Shown here: one piece after another, positions 24,290-33,472 of the stretch
Layout: each line of letters begins with the position of its first letter
Numbering within the stretch: position 1 is the stretch's first letter
NCBI GenBank assembly: GCA_016932735.1
Contig: JAFGCI010000008.1
Span: 39,478 to 103,477 of the forward strand
Direction of reading: 5' to 3'
Length of the DNA stretch: 64,000 bases
From: Candidatus Aenigmatarchaeota archaeon
GTDB lineage: Archaea > Aenigmatarchaeota > Aenigmatarchaeia > QMZP01 > QMZT01
The notes under the pieces: model-generated
The model's input: only the letters and a program-made list of their open reading frames with translations
Databases searched by the model: none
Told to the model about the DNA's origin: nothing
Made by a program: the position numbers and the translations under genes

Positions 24290-25009
24290 CGGCTTCTTTA
24301 TGAACCTGTCAAAAAGTAATGCGTAGACAGCCGCTCCGATTACCCCTGTCACCAATGACAGCGTTATTCCTGCAAACAAGAGATCTGCGCTCGCAACAAA
24401 TATAGAAGGCAATACTCCTGTCACGATTAATATTATGATGGAGAGTATGAAAGACTTAAGGAAAGGGGTTCTTCCGGGGAGCTTGTCCCATAGGAATGCA
24501 AGTATGAATCCGATGATTGCTCCGCCTATTGCTCCTCCGATTATCCCGCTTATTATGCTGGTAATTATTACAAAAATCCCAAGCGCTCCGACTATTCCTC
24601 CAGCAAGTCCGAATATTCCGCCGCTTGCCGCCATCAATGTCGAGAAGACGAATGTCGTCAGGACTGTTCCTATTACGGCGCCGATTATTCCCTGCACAGC
24701 TCCCGCGAAAGCTCCGGCCTCAGCGCCCAGAATATAGAAATCATTGGTTCCTGTCTGAAGTTCGCCCATTCCCGCTTTGGGATTGATTGCGCTTAATTTC
24801 CGCTCAACATCTCCGACTCTCTGGAAGTTGGCATTGGTTTCTGAATTAATCGATGGAGGAGGCACAGGAGAGCCTCCAATGCCTAAGGCGGCTTCATCTA
24901 TATCTTTCTTTGGATAGCCTTGATTCAGAAGCTCCGCTTTGAGCTGTTCAACGGAGTAGCCTTTCTGTGTCCATTCCTGGAAATAAGAAACAAGCTGCTC
25001 ATTGACCAT
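24281..25009 (-). CDS. membrane protein with N-terminal UBA-like helical domain
   Basis: 242 residues. Residues 1-45 (LVSYFQEWTQKGYSVEQLKAELL, then YPKKDIDEAALGI) form a three-helix domain that also begins the 101-residue protein at 56478-56783. A linker of about 45 residues follows, then six or so Gly-rich transmembrane helices. The layout is a cytoplasmic helical module plus membrane domain; families of this shape are common in DPANN-type genomes and have no known role. Convergent with rmuC, overlapping by 9 bases. Confidence 0.7.
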   Translation of the reverse strand: MVNEQLVSYFQEWTQKGYSVEQLKAELLNQGYPKKDIDEAALGIGGSPVPPPSINSETNANFQRVGDVERKLSAINPKAGMGELQTGTNDFYILGAEAGAFAGAVQGIIGAVIGTVLTTFVFSTLMAASGGIFGLAGGIVGALGIFVIITSIISGIIGGAIGGAIIGFILAFLWDKLPGRTPFLKSFILSIIILIVTGVLPSIFVASADLLFAGITLSLVTGVIGAAVYALLFDRFIKKPLF

Positions 25010-25063
25010 AATATTAAATAATTGGGCTAAGTCGCTTATAAAAATTTAAGAAAGGGAGGAAGT

Positions 25064-25453
25064 TTAACTTACTTCCTTAATCAGCATTTTTCCGCCAATT
25101 ATCCAGTAAAGGACTTCTCCGCCTTCTGTTATCTTGGCCCTGAATTCCTCAGGTATCTTTGCCTCAATCATTGCATAGTCTTCCATGTCCATGAGCTGGG
25201 CAGTATCGCCTGATATCGAAACGACCTGAGCTGTCTTCTTCTCGATTATAGGCGTAAGGCCGGTGTCCGATGAAGGCTTCATGTAAGTATGGCGTTTTTC
25301 ATCGAAAAGTCCTATTGCCTCTATATTTACCTTGGTGGAGCCGTGCTTTCCCGGCTTCGACTTTATAATCTTGACAATCCTGCAGGGCTCGCCGTCAATC
25401 GTTATGAACTGACCTTCTTTGAACTTGTTCATTTCCACTGGTTTATCCGCCAT
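25064..25453 (-). CDS. eif5a: translation initiation factor 5A (aIF5A)
   Basis: 129 residues from ATG 25453, chosen because GGGAGGAG lies 7-8 bases upstream; the ATG 9 bases earlier touches that site. The N-terminal domain carries the hypusine loop SKPGKHGSTK (modified Lys at about residue 36), followed by the OB-fold C-terminal domain (DTAQLMDMEDYAMIEA). Binds ribosomes and eases peptide-bond formation at stalling sequences. Hypusine needs polyamine, which links to the ureohydrolase at 15185. Firm assignment. Confidence 0.96.
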   Translation of the reverse strand: MADKPVEMNKFKEGQFITIDGEPCRIVKIIKSKPGKHGSTKVNIEAIGLFDEKRHTYMKPSSDTGLTPIIEKKTAQVVSISGDTAQLMDMEDYAMIEAKIPEEFRAKITEGGEVLYWIIGGKMLIKEVS

Positions 25454-25535
25454 AAAAATCATCTCCTCCCGAAATTATGATATAGTAATTCTATTCATAT
25501 GCTTAAAAATTTGTTAATGATTGGTCCGAAAGTTT

Positions 25536-26360
25536 TTATTTGAAACCTTCTTTTATGACATCGAATTTCTCCCCCTCCGTTTGCATCGTATAAATCACTA
25601 CCCCGTCAGCATTCTCTTTTGCGATCTTTATGAGTTCTTTAACATAGTTGGCAGTGGTCGGATATGCTTCCTGCCAAGGAGTTGCATAAATTCCAAAGAT
25701 AATCTTTCCGCTGTAAATAGAGCGAAGCCCTTTTATCTGGGCTTCCGCCTGCTGGTAACCGCCGAAGCCTTCCGCAGACGGGAAAACTTTGTAGTAGAAC
25801 TGGACACCATTAAAGTATTTACCATATACGCCGAAATTTGCTGACTGGACATCGCTGTAATAAACAACGGGTATGAATTCCAGTTTCGGGTTTATACCTC
25901 TGGCTTTCGAAAAGACACCGGAGAAATACTGCTCATTTTCGGCACTTGCAAACAACAGGATGTTATCAATGCTCCATGCCTTTATGCACGGATATTCCAG
26001 CGAAAGTTTCGATATCTCTTCTGCCCATTTCATGTAATCAATCCCAAAGGGCTGAGAAACCGTCTCCTGTGGCGGGGAGAGTGTTATCCAGACATCTATT
26101 CCTTCTTTCTCAGCCTCTTCAAGGAAGCCGGGGAGGTCTTCCCAGTCGTATTCGGAATGCCATATCAGGTAGTTGTAAGTATTTGAATTGCTTGCCTTTA
26201 TCCAGTAAACCATGCCCGATACATTGATATGGCCATCTCCAAGCCTCGGCTCATTGTCATAGACGGCTTTCACGAATCTGTTATCGGTTTCCGTACAGCC
26301 TGAAATGAACAACATCGCACATAGAATTACGCAAACAAAAATTATGGATTTGAATTTCAT
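25536..26360 (-). CDS. lipoprotein with TIM-barrel-like domain
   Basis: 274 residues. Signal peptide with lipobox ISGC (Cys about 22), so the protein is probably anchored outside the membrane. The mature part alternates strands and helices (VYWIKASNSNTYNYLIWHSE, GIDVWITLSP, CIKAWSIDNILLFAS, GKIIFGIYATPW, ADGVVIYTMQ), suggesting a glycoside-hydrolase-like TIM barrel. No clear catalytic acid pair can be assigned. It is divergent from trm5. Function unknown. Confidence 0.65.
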   Translation of the reverse strand: MKFKSIIFVCVILCAMLFISGCTETDNRFVKAVYDNEPRLGDGHINVSGMVYWIKASNSNTYNYLIWHSEYDWEDLPGFLEEAEKEGIDVWITLSPPQETVSQPFGIDYMKWAEEISKLSLEYPCIKAWSIDNILLFASAENEQYFSGVFSKARGINPKLEFIPVVYYSDVQSANFGVYGKYFNGVQFYYKVFPSAEGFGGYQQAEAQIKGLRSIYSGKIIFGIYATPWQEAYPTTANYVKELIKIAKENADGVVIYTMQTEGEKFDVIKEGFK

Positions 26361-26397
26361 AGTTTGTTATTTATTCTATGCATATTAAAATTATCCC

Positions 26398-27222
26398 ATG
26401 AACATACGCGACATTCTTAAAGAGAAGCTTACCGAAGAAGAGCTTTCCCATCTCCGGACGTCCTTTGACATAGTCGGCGACATTGCAATAATTGAAATTC
26501 CTGAGGAAATCCAGTCCAGAAAAAAGGAGATAGCAAAAGCTATCCTTAAAGTCCATAAGAATGTCCATAACGTCTGCATGAAGACGGGAGCGAGGGAAGG
26601 CGAGTTCCGCCTTCGTGGAGTGGAACTGATAGCCGGCGAAACCACGCTTACAACACACATGGAAAGTGGATGCAAGATACTGGTAGATGTCGCGAAGGCG
26701 TATTTTTCTGTACGCGAATCGACTGAAAGGCTAAGGATTGCCGAGATGGTAAAACCGAAAGAAACTGTAATGGTGCTTTTTGCAGGCGTCGGGCCTTATG
26801 CAATCGTCATCGGAAAGAAGAGGCCGGACATTGGAAAGATTTATGCCCTTGAAATAAACCCGGATGCAGTCCGGCTCATGGAAGACAATGTAAGGATAAA
26901 CAGGCTCCAGACTAAGGTCTTTCCGGTTCTTGGAGACGCCAGAAAGGACTGCAAGCCATATTATGGGAAATGTAACAGGGTAATCATGCCTCTGCCTCAT
27001 ACAGCTCACAAATTCCTCGACGTTGCGTTTCATCTCCTGAAAAAGAAAGGCGGAACAATACATCTCTACCATATTGAAGATGAAGGTGATGTTTCTACTG
27101 AGGTGATGGATAAAATGAAAGAATTTTCAGGAAAGAGAAAATATGAAATTTCCGAGAAAAGGAAAGTCCTTCCATATAGCCCCGGAAGCTATAAATTCTG
27201 CATTGATGTCCGTGTTTTTTAG
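26398..27222 (+). CDS. trm5: tRNA (guanine37-N1)-methyltransferase Trm5
   Basis: 274 residues. Class I methyltransferase of the Met-10+ family: KAYFSVRESTERLRIAEMV (the YFS-R-xER motif), VLFAGVGPYAIVIGKK (motif I), YALEINPDAVRLMEDN, and VIMPLPHTAHKFLD in place of the usual N-L-P motif IV. Methylates N1 of G37 next to the anticodon, needed for reading-frame maintenance, and makes the substrate for Taw1 (8392-9384). The Pro for Asn in motif IV deserves note; the Taw2 branch is a possible but less likely alternative. Confidence 0.85.
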   Translation: MNIRDILKEKLTEEELSHLRTSFDIVGDIAIIEIPEEIQSRKKEIAKAILKVHKNVHNVCMKTGAREGEFRLRGVELIAGETTLTTHMESGCKILVDVAKAYFSVRESTERLRIAEMVKPKETVMVLFAGVGPYAIVIGKKRPDIGKIYALEINPDAVRLMEDNVRINRLQTKVFPVLGDARKDCKPYYGKCNRVIMPLPHTAHKFLDVAFHLLKKKGGTIHLYHIEDEGDVSTEVMDKMKEFSGKRKYEISEKRKVLPYSPGSYKFCIDVRVF

Positions 27223-27310
27223 AATTTTCCGTGTTTTCTTGAACAATATATTTATTTAAGAATGAACATTCAATTGATTAGTATATACACTAATAGAGAG
27301 GGGTGGAGTC

Positions 27311-27535
27311 ATGAAAGATAATTCAGGTTTGGTCGTATTGCTTCTCGTTCTTGTATTGGTTGTTTTATCCGTATTCAGCACACTGAATACTTTCGCATCA
27401 TTTGATAATGCTCCTGTTGATAAGGAGCCTGTCAATTCGGGAAAGATTGGTTTTAGTGTAATAGAGCCGCCAAAACCGTCGATATCTCATGGAGAAGTCG
27501 GATTCATGATTAAAGCAGCGGATGAGGAGTCTTAG
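27311..27535 (+). CDS. small exported or membrane-anchored protein, 74 aa
   Basis: 74 residues with a strong GGGTGGAG site. A hydrophobic N-terminal segment (LVVLLLVLVLVVLSVFSTL) is followed by about 45 polar residues containing two similar GxIGFSVIEPP / GEVGFMIKAA units. Upstream, an AT-rich box and the inverted repeat TTAGT-ATATAC-ACTAA may be promoter elements. Starts a series of surface-protein genes. Family unknown. Confidence 0.65.
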   Translation: MKDNSGLVVLLLVLVLVVLSVFSTLNTFASFDNAPVDKEPVNSGKIGFSVIEPPKPSISHGEVGFMIKAADEES

Positions 27536-27546
27536 GGAGGTTTATT

Positions 27547-28203
27547 ATGGAAGTATCAAATAGGATAATAGCGGTTTTACTTGTTCTGGCGATAGCTGTA
27601 AGCGCGGGAAATTTCTTCGGTGCGACAGGTCCTCTGGGAGAGGCTATAAGCGGCATGTCGGTCACTGCAGGGAAGACTAATGTATCGGTTACTTCTCAGG
27701 CATCTATAACATTTGTTACGGGATGGAACCAGACATGGTTCGGTCAGGGAACGACTAATGCAGGAAGCTCGTTAGTAATAGCTACGAACCAAGCGAACTC
27801 AAATTCATTCTATAACGGAAGCTACTGCAACAATTCTGCGTTCTTCGGTACCGGAACTCATGTTCTGCCGATGTGCATCCAGAACGACGGAAACGATGAG
27901 ACGACATGCGTAAAGATACAGGCATCGGCGTCTCCGACAGGATGGATAACATGTTCAGGTACATGCGCACAGACGCCTGAAGCAAGGATAAAAGCATATG
28001 AGAATTCAACTGCCGGTTTATCTTGCACAAGCGGTCTCAGAAGCACATGGGGACAGCTTAACGGCACGCAGAGATGGCTTTGCGAAGCGATTAATACAAC
28101 AAGAGTTATCGGTGTAGACGTAGAGTTGACGCTTCCGCAGAACACGAATTCAGGCAGCGAGCTTTCAACGACAATAACAATCTCGGGCACAAGCGACTGT
28201 TAA
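27547..28203 (+). CDS. secreted surface protein, tandem paralogue 1
   Basis: 218 residues. The N-terminus MEVSNRIIAVLLVLAIAVSA is a signal or pilin-like anchor of the same type as in the next gene and the 911-residue protein. The mature region is Ser/Thr/Asn-rich with many N-x-S/T sequons and six cysteines, ending in an Ig-like strand set (ELTLPQNTNSGSELSTTITI). Closely related to 28277-28942, with near-identical DNA in the middle (for example around 27903 and 28640), so a recent tandem duplication. Probably a glycosylated surface or pilus-like subunit; not assigned to a known family. Confidence 0.75.
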   Translation: MEVSNRIIAVLLVLAIAVSAGNFFGATGPLGEAISGMSVTAGKTNVSVTSQASITFVTGWNQTWFGQGTTNAGSSLVIATNQANSNSFYNGSYCNNSAFFGTGTHVLPMCIQNDGNDETTCVKIQASASPTGWITCSGTCAQTPEARIKAYENSTAGLSCTSGLRSTWGQLNGTQRWLCEAINTTRVIGVDVELTLPQNTNSGSELSTTITISGTSDC

Positions 28204-28276
28204 AGCGCTTACCCTTTCTCTTTTATTTAAATTTGTTCTCTGACAATTATTAACAGGGACAATTACGGGGGATTGA
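28204..28276 (+). terminator. T-rich stop region between tandem paralogues
   Basis: Just after the TAA the plus strand runs CCCTTTCTCTTTTATTT, a pyrimidine-rich tract of the kind that ends archaeal transcripts; the same CCCTTTC run follows the second copy at about 28950. The next gene has its own GGGGGATTG ribosome-binding region. Confidence 0.4.
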
Positions 28277-28942
28277 ATGAAAATTTCGAATAATCTGCTT
28301 GCAGTTCTTTTAGTGCTTTCTATTCTTGTATCCGGGATGAGTTTTTTCGGAAGTTATACAGGGTACGAAGAGAAGCAGGCCATGAGCGGCATGTCTGTCA
28401 CTTCCGGCAAGACAAATGTATCTGTTATATCTTCATCATCGATTACATTCGTAGCAGGATGGAACGAGACATGGTTCGGCGAAGGCACATTGAACCCGGG
28501 AAGCGAGACGATAATAGCTACAAATCTTCAGAATAACAACTCGTTCTATAATGGAAGTTACTGTAACGGGACTATGGTTCCTGGAGCCAGCGGAACAGCA
28601 GTAAAGCCTTTATGCATAGAGAACGACGGAAATGATGAAAGCACATGCGTAAAGATACAGGCATCGGCGGCTCCGGCAGGATGGATAACATGTTCAGGAT
28701 CATGTGCGCAGACTCCTAATGTAACGATAAGATCGTATGAGAATGCGACAGCAGGCGTTTCATGCACAAGCGGCCTGAGAAGCGACTGGGGTCAGCTTAA
28801 TGGTACAGACAGATGGCTTTGCGAAGCTATAAACACAACTCAGGTCATAGGCGTTGACTTGCAGCTGACGCTTCCACAGAACACGGATGCAGGAACTGAG
28901 CTTTCAACGACAATAACTATATCGGGTACAGACAGCTGTTAA
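28277..28942 (+). CDS. secreted surface protein, tandem paralogue 2
   Basis: 221 residues, paralogue of the preceding gene with the same layout: N-terminus MKISNNLLAVLLVLSILVSG, TSGKTNVSV, WNETWFGEGT, six conserved cysteines, and ending in a TTITISGTDSC strand with the last Cys at the C-terminus. The N-terminal (E/K)-I-S-N-N element is also found at 30735. Numerous glycosylation sequons. The pair, kept with its cysteines conserved, probably forms structural surface subunits. Confidence 0.75.
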   Translation: MKISNNLLAVLLVLSILVSGMSFFGSYTGYEEKQAMSGMSVTSGKTNVSVISSSSITFVAGWNETWFGEGTLNPGSETIIATNLQNNNSFYNGSYCNGTMVPGASGTAVKPLCIENDGNDESTCVKIQASAAPAGWITCSGSCAQTPNVTIRSYENATAGVSCTSGLRSDWGQLNGTDRWLCEAINTTQVIGVDLQLTLPQNTDAGTELSTTITISGTDSC

Positions 28943-29015
28943 AACATACCCTTTCCTTTTTATTCATGCATATTCGGGCAAACGTTTATACAAATTCATA
29001 TCCATTAATTATAAT

Positions 29016-30203
29016 ATGACAAGAACATATGAGACAACGATTGCAATTGTTTTTTCATTGATTGCTATTATTATTTTGGCATCCGGAGCAAGTTCTCTGG
29101 GAATAGGCGCATTTGAAAGCACTGATTTCATTTTCGAGCCAAACAAAAAAGTCGACATAACGGTCGTGATCTCAAATTCTCTCGATTCATATCTGCCTAT
29201 AGTGACTTATGTAGAAGGAGAGACCTCTGAGTATTTTACTCTTCACGGGGAACCCAATGCCGTGCTAAGCCCCAGAGGCAGTACGCAGTTCACTTACACG
29301 CTCACCATGCCGGAAAAATTCGACACTCCAGGAGAGCATAATGCGTTCATCTTCGCGTCTGAACTGCCTCCTGAAGAGGTCGGCGGTATGGCAGGAATCA
29401 TAAGGATAGGGAGAAAGGTCTTTATCCGCGTGCCTTATCCGGGAAAATATGTGGACATCACTGAATTCAATATATACAATCCGAATATCAACCAGAAGGT
29501 TGATTTCAGCATAAAGACGATAAACAGAGGTTCCATTGACATAGAGAACGTTTACGCGGACATTGATATTTATGATGCAGGGGATAAGCTTATTGACTCC
29601 GTAATTACGAACTCGCTTCGCGGCGTGCCCGGCCAGGAAATAGAGATAAAAACTGACTGGCTTGCGGTCACCAAACCCGGGAGACATAAGGCAATAGCTA
29701 CCGTGAATTATGATGGAGAAACGGTAGCAAAGGAGAAGATTTTCAACATCGGTTCTCCATCGATAAAGATCACAGATATAATATCCAATCCCATACAGAA
29801 CGGCTCTGTTGGAAAAATAGAGATAGGTCTTGAAAGCGAATGGAACCTGCGCATAGATGATGTTTTTGTGAATCTTATCGTAAAGAAGGATAACGGGGAA
29901 AAGATAGCGGACCTGAAAAGCGAGACAATAAATATTGAGCCATGGAGCAAGCCCCGGCTGAACATTTTCTGGGATACCAATGGTGTGGGGACGGGAAATT
30001 ATACAGGAACTGTAGCGGTTTATTATCTCAATGAAACAGAAACGGCAGAGACTGTTATATCTATAGTGCCACTGTCCGCCAATATCAATATGTATATTAA
30101 TTATCTGGCTGTTTTTGTAGTTGTTCTTGCGGTTGTCGTGGGTGTTCTTGCAGTCAGGAGAAGAAGAGGTCCGCGGGGATACTATATCAAGAGCTTCAAA
30201 TAA
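29016..30203 (+). CDS. membrane-anchored surface protein with Ig-like (CARDB-type) domains
   Basis: 395 residues. N-terminal signal helix (IAIVFSLIAIIILASGASS), about three Ig-like beta domains of CARDB/NEW3 type (30-340), a C-terminal transmembrane helix (INYLAVFVVVLAVVVGVLAV) and a short basic cytoplasmic tail (RRRRGPRGYY). The domains around 120-250 contain VDFSIKTINRGSIDIENVYAD split across strands, typical of CARDB. The mRNA is probably leaderless (TTTATACAAA about 30 bases before ATG). Likely a cell-surface structural or trafficking protein. Confidence 0.75.
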   Translation: MTRTYETTIAIVFSLIAIIILASGASSLGIGAFESTDFIFEPNKKVDITVVISNSLDSYLPIVTYVEGETSEYFTLHGEPNAVLSPRGSTQFTYTLTMPEKFDTPGEHNAFIFASELPPEEVGGMAGIIRIGRKVFIRVPYPGKYVDITEFNIYNPNINQKVDFSIKTINRGSIDIENVYADIDIYDAGDKLIDSVITNSLRGVPGQEIEIKTDWLAVTKPGRHKAIATVNYDGETVAKEKIFNIGSPSIKITDIISNPIQNGSVGKIEIGLESEWNLRIDDVFVNLIVKKDNGEKIADLKSETINIEPWSKPRLNIFWDTNGVGTGNYTGTVAVYYLNETETAETVISIVPLSANINMYINYLAVFVVVLAVVVGVLAVRRRRGPRGYYIKSFK

Positions 30204-30263
30204 AGAAATGCATCATCCATCGGTACGAAAACCATTATAAGATTGTGATATTAATTAGTTATT

Positions 30264-30731
30264 ATGAAAAAAAGAATTTTTAATTTCATCTACCCTCACA
30301 GGGAGAACAAGATGAAGAAGTATATACCTGCATTCATTATGGTAATTGCTCTGACCGTTCTTATGACCTTCATAATTTATGATGCAACGATGGTCTATGA
30401 AAGGTTTGAGATACCGATGAAGCTCAGGATAAGAACTGATGGGTATGTCGGCATCAATACGGATACCGACTCTATCAACTTCGGCAGTGTGCCGAGAGGC
30501 GGCACCGGTGAGAGGTTAATAAATGTCACAAACGGCGATGAAAATCCGCATCTTGTAAGGATAAAAAGCAGAGGTCAGATTGGCGAATGGGTAAGCGTTT
30601 CTGATAACAATTTTATACTGAATCCGGGTTCTGTGAAGGAAGTGAGGGTAAAAGCTAAAACTTCTCCCGGAGTCATGCCCGGAAATTACACCGGTACACT
30701 CGAAATCGTGTTTGAAAATGTTTTGGGATAA
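30264..30731 (+). CDS. membrane-anchored Ig-like domain protein, 155 aa
   Basis: 155 residues. A cytoplasmic basic start (MKKRIFNFIYPHRENKMKK), one transmembrane helix (YIPAFIMVIALTVLMTFIIY), then an extracytoplasmic Ig-like domain (INFGSVPRGGTGERLINVTN ... GVMPGNYTGTLEIVFENV). A box TTATAAG about 27 bases before the ATG supports this start as leaderless. Three bases separate it from the 911-residue gene, so these two are co-transcribed and may interact. Confidence 0.72.
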   Translation: MKKRIFNFIYPHRENKMKKYIPAFIMVIALTVLMTFIIYDATMVYERFEIPMKLRIRTDGYVGINTDTDSINFGSVPRGGTGERLINVTNGDENPHLVRIKSRGQIGEWVSVSDNNFILNPGSVKEVRVKAKTSPGVMPGNYTGTLEIVFENVLG

Positions 30732-30734
30732 AGA

Positions 30735-33470
30735 ATGACGGAGATATCGAACAATATTATAGCCGGATTGCTTCTCATTTTTATAATACTTAATATGATT
30801 CAGACATCTATCCAGATAACGGGGGTAGACAATGAAAGGGTTCTTGGCAAGGTAACTGTCGGATTTGCCGGCTTATGCATTATCGAAAATGCAACCATAA
30901 ATGATATAAGCAACCAGACAGTGCTTACCCAGATACCATTCTATCTGGATGCCAATACAACCCCTGCGGACGCGAACGTCTTTTTCTATGACACCTTTCC
31001 GTTTTTCAATATAACAGCTGATGGCATTATCAATTTTACAGCCAATGAAAGCGATATCGGTGTACATGACCAGTACCTGAGGATAAACGATTCTTGCGGA
31101 AACTTCATTCATGAGAGGTTCGTGAGATTCACGATATCAACGAGCAATCTGGCTCCAATACTCGATTTCATTCCTGACCAGAACCTGACTCAGAATGAAT
31201 TTTTCACATACGATGTCAACGCCACTGATCCTAATCTGGATCCGCTTATATTCGGCGATAACTCGACTTTCTTTAACATAGACCCTTATACAGGCATAAT
31301 CCAGATAAACCCCCAGCAGGAAGATGTAGGAAACAACTCGGTTCTCATATATGTTTATGACGACAAATATGCGATAGACCAGCAGATTGTTAATTTTGAA
31401 GTAGTAGATGTAAATGACGCTCCGGTTCTGAATCCTATAGGGGCGCAGACGGCAATAATCAATTACACTTATTATTACGATGTAAACGCAACGGATGTTG
31501 ATACCACATTTCCTAATACACTTACCTTCGGCGATAATTCCACATTATTCAACATCAATTCAACGACTGGTATCATAGATTTCATGGCCGCAGACGGCCA
31601 GAACGGGACTTACTCTGTCAACATAACCGTCACTGACGGCCTCTTGTGGGACTGGGAGGTTATAAGCTTTGCAGTGGTCTATGAGAACCATCCGCCTAAC
31701 ATAACCTGGTGGGATCCGGAAGAATATGAACTCGAAATGTATGAAGGGGATTCACTTTTATTATCTATAGTGGCGGAAGACCCCGACGGCACTATACCGA
31801 CGGCGCAATGGTACCTTGATGGAGGCGTTCTGACGAATGCAATTAATTACAACTACACCTATTATTCCCCAGTCGGTTCGAGAGGCTATCATAATCTGAC
31901 CGTCGTCGTGAGCGACGGCGAGCTTACAGATTACCATGAATGGGAGATACTGGTAATAAGAAGAGAAGTTGAGACCGGAGGAGCAACAGGAAGCACAAGC
32001 ACCACGCCGAGCCCGACGACATTCCCATGCGCAGAGAACTGGAGATGCCAGGACTGGGAGCCATGCAGGGTGGACGGTTATCAGTTAAGATCGTGCAGGG
32101 ACCTTAACAAATGCGGCACTGTGATTTTCAAGCCTGAAACCGCAAGGAACTGCACATATTATCCGCAGCCGAGCTGCGAGGATGGCATCCAGAACTGTCA
32201 TCACGGGGGGTGTGAGATACTGGCAGACTGCGGAGGCCCGTGCCCGCCCTGCCCGACGTGCAATGATGGCATAAGGAACCAGGGCGAAGAAGGTATAGAC
32301 TGCGGAGGCCCGTGCCCCGCATGCATTGATGTTCAGAAGCCTGTTAAGGGTGAGGAAAGACCGACATCTTATTGCGGGGATAATATCTGCGGAAATAACG
32401 AGCTTTTCACATGTTTTGCAGACTGCAGCGGAACGCTTGCAGAATACGCAATAGTAGTTATAATAATATTTATACTAATTGTATTATCATATTGGTATAA
32501 TGAGGCGGCTTTGGTGGCTCTGATGAAGTTCAAAAGAATATTCCTTATGGCGGTTGGAAAGAAGACCGCTCCGGTAATGTCAGCCAAAGAGAGGGTCGGG
32601 ACTTACACACTTATTGACCTTAACAGAATGAAAGGTGAGCTTAATCAGGGGAATGCCCAGAAAATAATGGATGAGCTATCAGATGTCATGAGAAAATTCT
32701 TCTCTGCAGCAGTCCACATAGGAGGAGAATTCACTTATATAGACCTCAACGAGAAGGCAGGCGAACTGAAAATAGATGATAAGACCAAGAAAAGGATATC
32801 CAATTTCGCAATGGGCATGACAAAGATGGAATACAGCGATGAGAAAGCTTCCTCGTCGGATGTTGCAAACCTGCTCCACCTCGCGATAAGCATAGTGGAG
32901 AGCATGACGAGGACAAAAACCGAGAAGGCTGTCAGAGTCGGAAAGGATATTGAAATATACAATAAGAATGGTACTGAGGAAGTTCATTTAGAGAAGAAAA
33001 AAGAGAAGACTGAATCTCCGAAAACCGAAAAGAAAAAGGAATCAAGGTTCTCATCATTCTTTAAAAAACAGCCCGAAGTGACCGAGGTTGTGAAAAAGGA
33101 AACTCCTCCGGCAGAGAAAAAACCGGATGAGAAAAGAAGTCCGTTATTCGTATTGAACAAACCGAAGAAAAAGTCCGAAACAGCAGAAAAGCCCGCTGAA
33201 GCTGAAAGGAAAGAAATAGCCCAGCCAGAAAAACTGGTTGCTCCACAGCCCGAGGTGGAAATGAGCTTTGAAGGTATTAGAAAGAAGATTAATGAATTGA
33301 TAGAGGAATCCGAAAGGCTTTGCAGGATGGAAGACTACAAGAAGGCCAAAGAATTCTATCACGAAGCAAGGGACCTTTACGACAGGATACCAAAAGAGAG
33401 GAGAAAAGACCTCACGGAAGAGACGATAAAGTTTATCAGGCTATACAACCAGATTGTTTCAAATCTTTAG
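30735..33470 (+). CDS. large receptor-like surface protein: cadherin-like repeats, Cys-rich stalk, one membrane span, cytoplasmic tail
   Basis: 911 residues. N-terminal anchor (ISNNIIAGLLLIFIILNM); three or four cadherin/Ig-like repeats (about 50-420) with N-A-T-D-x-D motifs and many sequons; a Ser/Thr linker; a Cys-rich TSP1-like unit (CAENWRCQDWEPCRVDGYQ) and two copies of CGGPCP-type modules (about 430-560); a transmembrane helix at about 573-595. A cytoplasmic part of about 310 residues follows: a helical domain (600-715), a Lys/Pro/Glu-rich linker and a C-terminal helical domain (835-911). The big inside portion is unusual for an adhesin and suggests signalling or a cytoskeletal link (inference). 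Confidence 0.75.
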   Translation: MTEISNNIIAGLLLIFIILNMIQTSIQITGVDNERVLGKVTVGFAGLCIIENATINDISNQTVLTQIPFYLDANTTPADANVFFYDTFPFFNITADGIINFTANESDIGVHDQYLRINDSCGNFIHERFVRFTISTSNLAPILDFIPDQNLTQNEFFTYDVNATDPNLDPLIFGDNSTFFNIDPYTGIIQINPQQEDVGNNSVLIYVYDDKYAIDQQIVNFEVVDVNDAPVLNPIGAQTAIINYTYYYDVNATDVDTTFPNTLTFGDNSTLFNINSTTGIIDFMAADGQNGTYSVNITVTDGLLWDWEVISFAVVYENHPPNITWWDPEEYELEMYEGDSLLLSIVAEDPDGTIPTAQWYLDGGVLTNAINYNYTYYSPVGSRGYHNLTVVVSDGELTDYHEWEILVIRREVETGGATGSTSTTPSPTTFPCAENWRCQDWEPCRVDGYQLRSCRDLNKCGTVIFKPETARNCTYYPQPSCEDGIQNCHHGGCEILADCGGPCPPCPTCNDGIRNQGEEGIDCGGPCPACIDVQKPVKGEERPTSYCGDNICGNNELFTCFADCSGTLAEYAIVVIIIFILIVLSYWYNEAALVALMKFKRIFLMAVGKKTAPVMSAKERVGTYTLIDLNRMKGELNQGNAQKIMDELSDVMRKFFSAAVHIGGEFTYIDLNEKAGELKIDDKTKKRISNFAMGMTKMEYSDEKASSSDVANLLHLAISIVESMTRTKTEKAVRVGKDIEIYNKNGTEEVHLEKKKEKTESPKTEKKKESRFSSFFKKQPEVTEVVKKETPPAEKKPDEKRSPLFVLNKPKKKSETAEKPAEAERKEIAQPEKLVAPQPEVEMSFEGIRKKINELIEESERLCRMEDYKKAKEFYHEARDLYDRIPKERRKDLTEETIKFIRLYNQIVSNL

Positions 33471-33472
33471 TT

